From assembly GCA_963711065.1 (NCBI GenBank), contig CAVQCO010000006.1, positions 868,001-932,000 on the forward strand: a stretch of 64,000 nt of DNA. Reading direction: 5' to 3'. The notes under the pieces are model-generated. The model did not search any database, was not told the DNA's origin, and saw nothing but the letters and a program-made list of their open reading frames with translations. Made by a program: the position numbers and the translations under genes. Below, piece after piece: positions 61,094 to 64,000 of this stretch. Position 1 is the first letter of the stretch, and the number at the start of each line of letters is the position of its first letter. This DNA is from Bog-473 sp963711065 (GTDB lineage Bacteria > Actinomycetota > Acidimicrobiia > Acidimicrobiales > RAAP-2).

Positions 61094-61149
61094 GCGGCGC
61101 GCGAGCCCGGCGCGCCCTTCCCGAGGTCACGGGCCGGGACCCCTGGTGG

Positions 61150-61750
61150 CTACGCGACCTCGAACCGGCTCTTCCGCCCGTCGCGTCCCGTCGCGCGCGC
61201 CTCACGAGATCCGATGTCCCCCATGACCTCGTTGGAGCGCTCGACGTCGAATTCGTTCCCGCTCGCCCGCAGTTGGGCCAGGAGGTCGATGAGCAGGCTC
61301 CGCTGCCGCTCGGACAGGCCGATGCGCTCGTACACGGTGGCGTTCAGATCTTGCGTCGCGTCCGTGGCGACCTTCCGGCCGCGCCGCGTGATCACGGCCA
61401 GCGTCGTGCGGGCATCCGAAGGATGGGGCACGCGCCGCAGGAGCTTCTCGTCCTCGAGCCGGTCGATGATGTTCGTGACCGTGGCCGGCGGGATGCGAAG
61501 GGTCTTGCTGATCCAGCTCAGCGTCAGGGCGGTTTTGGGATCCGTAGCCAGCCAGGTGAGCACCTCGTAGCGCCGCGAACGTGAGGTCGTGACTCCTCAT
61601 CACTTGGTTGACCTGGTCGTTGAGGAGTTGGTAGGAGCGGAGGATCGCGGTGAACGCGGCCATCCCGGAGGCTGCCTCGGGATCCCAGCGCTCCAGCCAC
61701 ACGCGACGCGACGCTTCGACGACGTCGAACGGAGCGGCCTGGAAGCCCAT
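61150..61750 (-). CDS. MarR-family transcriptional regulator, one frame break near 61575
   Basis: About 199 residues after dropping one extra base, which restores the MarR-typical RYEVLTWLA. N-terminal SGMAAFTAILRSYQLLNDQV and SHDLTF precede it; TLRIPPATVTNIIDRLEDEK is the recognition helix and KLLRRVPHPSDARTTLAVIT the wing. ATG 61750 lacks a clear ribosome site. Lies between the fused CoA-transferase upstream and the binding-protein gene downstream, likely controlling one of them. Confidence 0.8.
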
Positions 61751-61781
61751 CCCGGAGGAGGACGGTGACGGGGACCCGCTG

Positions 61782-64000
61782 TTAGGTGCCGACGAGCGAG
61801 CCACCGATGACCCCTTCCGCTTCGAGCGCGTCCATCTCCGTCCGCGTGAGACCGAGCCCCCCCAGGAGCTCCTCGTTGTGTTCTCCGAGCAGCGGTGCAT
61901 GCCGTTCGTGGATCCGACCCGGTCGACGCGAGAACCTCATCGGGAGCGTGCTGTAGCGAGCGCTCCCGATCACCGGATGGACCACCTCCTCGAAGAAGTT
62001 GCGGGCGGCGAGCTGCGGGAGGTCGGGCTGGCGGTGCGGCTGCACGACCTTGCCGACGGGCACCCCGGCCTCCCACAGACGCTCGACGACCTGGTCGGCC
62101 GTCTGGTCGCGGCACCAATCCTGCAGGCACTCGTCGATCCGGTCCTGTGCCGCCACGCGTCCCGCCGCCACGACGAGCGCCGGGTCGAGACACCACTGCG
62201 GCTCGCCCAGGGCACGACGAAGCGACATCCAGTCGCGCGTCGGTGGCCACCGCGATGGCCACCCAACAGTCGTCGCGCCCGTATTCGTCCGGTCCGGCGA
62301 CCCGATAGAGGTTCTGCGGCGCCCCGCACGGGCCGCGGTTGCCGTCCCGGGAGAGGACCGCTCCGTAGGCCGAGAATTCGATCGCCTGCTCCGCCGCGAC
62401 GTTGAGCGCAGCGTCGACCATCGCGGCCTCGACGAGGCCGCCCTCGCCCGTCCTCGCACGGTGCTCGAGCGCCAGCATCACGCCGAACAGCGCGTGCAGC
62501 CCCGCATTGGGGTCGCCGACGCAGTACGGCTCGAACGGGAGGAGATCGGGATGTCCGGTCAACCAGGTGAGCCCGGAGGCGTCCTCGATCACGAACGCGA
62601 AGGCCGAGAGGTCCCGCCACGGCCCGTCCAGCCCGAAACCCGGCATCCGCAACATCACGAGATCGGGCCGGTCGGCCCTGAGTGTCTCGTAGTCGAGGCC
62701 GAGCTGGTCCAGGACACGCGGCGTGTAGTTCTCGACCACCACGTCGCAGGTCGCGATGAACCGGCGGACGAGATCGATGCCACGCGGGTCGCCGAAGTCG
62801 ATGGTGAGGCTCTTCTTGTTGGTGTTGAGCGCGGCGAAGATGGGCCCCCGCTCCCAGAAGCGATCCTCCGTCTGCGGCACGCCGCCGACCAGACGGGCCC
62901 CGTCGGGCCGTGCCGCCGACTCGAGGTGGATCACTTCGGCGCCCAGCAGCGCCAGCAGGTGGCCCGTGAGCGGACCCGCCCAGTAGGCGGTCATGTCCAG
63001 GACGCGCAGGCCCTGGAACGGGAGCCCGGGTCCCTCCGACTCCACGCGGGCGCCGTCGCGGACGTCGCGCGCCAGGAGCGCCGCGATCGAGTGCTCCCCG
63101 AGCCGAGGCGCTGGCTCGGGCGGCTGCAGACGTGCCGAACCGACCCGGAAGGGCGGCCGCGGATTCACCGCACCATCCCGGGGGTTCGCCGCGAACGTCT
63201 GGCGCTGGCGGAAATGCTCGAACGTCGTGACGTTCGCGCCGTTGGCGATCGGTGCGTTGGGGATCCGGAAGGCCGACGCCAGGTCGAGCACGTCCTCCAC
63301 GGTGTGCTCGGCGATCCAGGCGTCGATCGTCGGCGTCAACGCCGTTCGATCGAGGAAGAGGGACGGATCCTCCATCCACTCGGGGTGCCCGACCATGGCG
63401 CAGAAGTCGAGCCACTGCTGCCCCGTCCCGCACCCGAGACCGACCAGGCCGTCGCAGGCGGCGCCGACGCCGGGCGTGGCGACGAACCGGCGGCGGCGCA
63501 TCGGGCGTCCGAGCTGGTCGTTGAACGTCACCGGGTAGTACGTGAGGCACATCGCCAAGGCTTCGAGCATCGACACGTCGACGAGCTCGCCGTCCGAGCT
63601 CGAACGCCGGCCCGACGCCAACGTCCCGATCGCGCCGAAGACGCCGGAGACCCACTCCCCGATCTGGCCGCCGACGAACACCGGGGCGCGGTCCGGTCGC
63701 CCACGGCGAGGCCGACGATCGCCCCCGACCACGCTTGCAGCGTGAACTCGGTGGCCGGCTTGTCGCGCCAGGGGCCGTCGAGCCCGAAAGGCGTGATGGA
63801 CGTGACCGTCAGGTGCGGGTGGACACGAAGGATCTCGTGCGGCGCCAAGGCCGTCTGCTCCACAACGCGAGAGCCTCGGGACCACACCACGGCGTCGGCC
63901 GACGCGAGCAGCGCCTGCAGCAACGCCAGATCATCCGCGCGCTCGCACTCGACGACGACGCTCTGCTTCGACGCGTTCAGGAAGTTGAAGAGCGCCCCAT
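61782..64000 (-). CDS. Fused double class III CoA-transferase (CaiB-CaiB), N-terminus beyond the window
   Basis: Two CaiB units in one polypeptide; about 735 residues visible. First unit: SITPFGLDGPWRDKPATEFT, QIGEWVSGVFGAIGTLASGR, GELVDVSMLEALAMCLTYYP, PRLGEHSIAALLA. Second unit: GLRVLDMTAYWAGPLTGHLL, LLGAEVIHLESAARPDGARL, VVVENYTPRVLDQLGLDYET, VGDPNAGLHALFGVMLALEH with the catalytic-type Asp, and LLGEHNEELLGGLGL near the end. In the first unit a Glu, not an Asp, seems to be at that place. Frame changes near 63690 and 62230. The fused order matches the separate tandem pairs. Confidence 0.8.

Noticed and set aside
61600..61780. Continuation of the fused CoA-transferase frame into the MarR gene
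   Set aside because: The family-typical C-terminus lies in another frame ending at 61782; the continuation is a shifted frame.

Overview
The window is high-GC DNA with many GTG starts, ATGA/GTGA stop-start overlaps, an F420-type LLM oxidoreductase, DUF427 proteins and large families of CaiB-type CoA-transferases, acyl-CoA dehydrogenases and amidohydrolase-2 proteins. This points to an actinobacterium, probably an uncultured soil or aquatic lineage; an Acidimicrobiia-like origin is my inference from gene content only. No rRNA, tRNA, CRISPR array, insertion sequence or phage gene was seen. No stretch longer than about 300 bases lacks a gene.

Almost the whole window is a catabolic island built around CoA thioesters. 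It holds six amidohydrolase-superfamily hydrolases, ten class III CoA-transferase genes (eleven domains), five acyl-CoA dehydrogenases (two adjacent pairs and a single), three thiolase-fold proteins (two without the usual nucleophilic cysteine), two DUF35 partner proteins, four short-chain dehydrogenases, three crotonases, an AMP-dependent acyl-CoA ligase, two aldehyde dehydrogenases, a GMC oxidoreductase, a P450, a class II aldolase, a branched-chain-type ABC importer and two periplasmic binding proteins.

Layout. 1-3.5 kb: amidohydrolases and mmsA. 3.6-8 kb: TetR regulator, alpha/beta hydrolase, DUF427-thioesterase fusion, tandem DUF427 protein and hot-dog thioesterase in an overlapping operon. 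8-15 kb: thiolase, then on the minus strand an importer (LivH-LivM-LivG, LivF) followed by an acyl-CoA dehydrogenase and an SDR. 15.2-19.4 kb: GMC oxidoreductase and a dehydrogenase pair. 19.4-33.8 kb: a long minus-strand run (SDR, CoA-transferases, DUF35, thiolase-like proteins, LLM oxidoreductase, amidohydrolases) ending at a TetR gene. 34-43.5 kb: DUF35, aldehyde dehydrogenase, amidohydrolase, ligase, crotonase, SDR, second dehydrogenase pair. 43.5-50 kb: two CoA-transferase pairs around a binding protein. 50-56.4 kb: amidohydrolase, P450, SDR, aldolase, two crotonases. 56.4-64 kb: MarR/MFS exporter pair, GH63-like hydrolase, second binding protein, MarR and a fused double CoA-transferase cut by the window end.

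Together the genes would import an organic acid or cyclic/branched substrate, activate it by CoA transfer or ligation, run beta-oxidation-like cycles with MFE-2-type dehydrogenases, cleave by retro-aldol or thiolytic steps, and feed propionate or methylmalonate semialdehyde to MmsA. The substrate cannot be read from the sequence; the enzyme mix resembles steroid or isoprenoid side-chain degradation.

Two points frame everything. A palindrome, TTGGGC-N4-GCCCAG, recurs exactly four times, always in a divergent promoter gap, with five weaker relatives, and suggests one regulator over the island. Also, most genes between about 7 and 53.5 kb carry frame breaks, nearly all explained by one extra base each. 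Removing these bases gives family-typical lengths, so I treat them as sequence errors rather than gene decay and give each such gene as one CDS.
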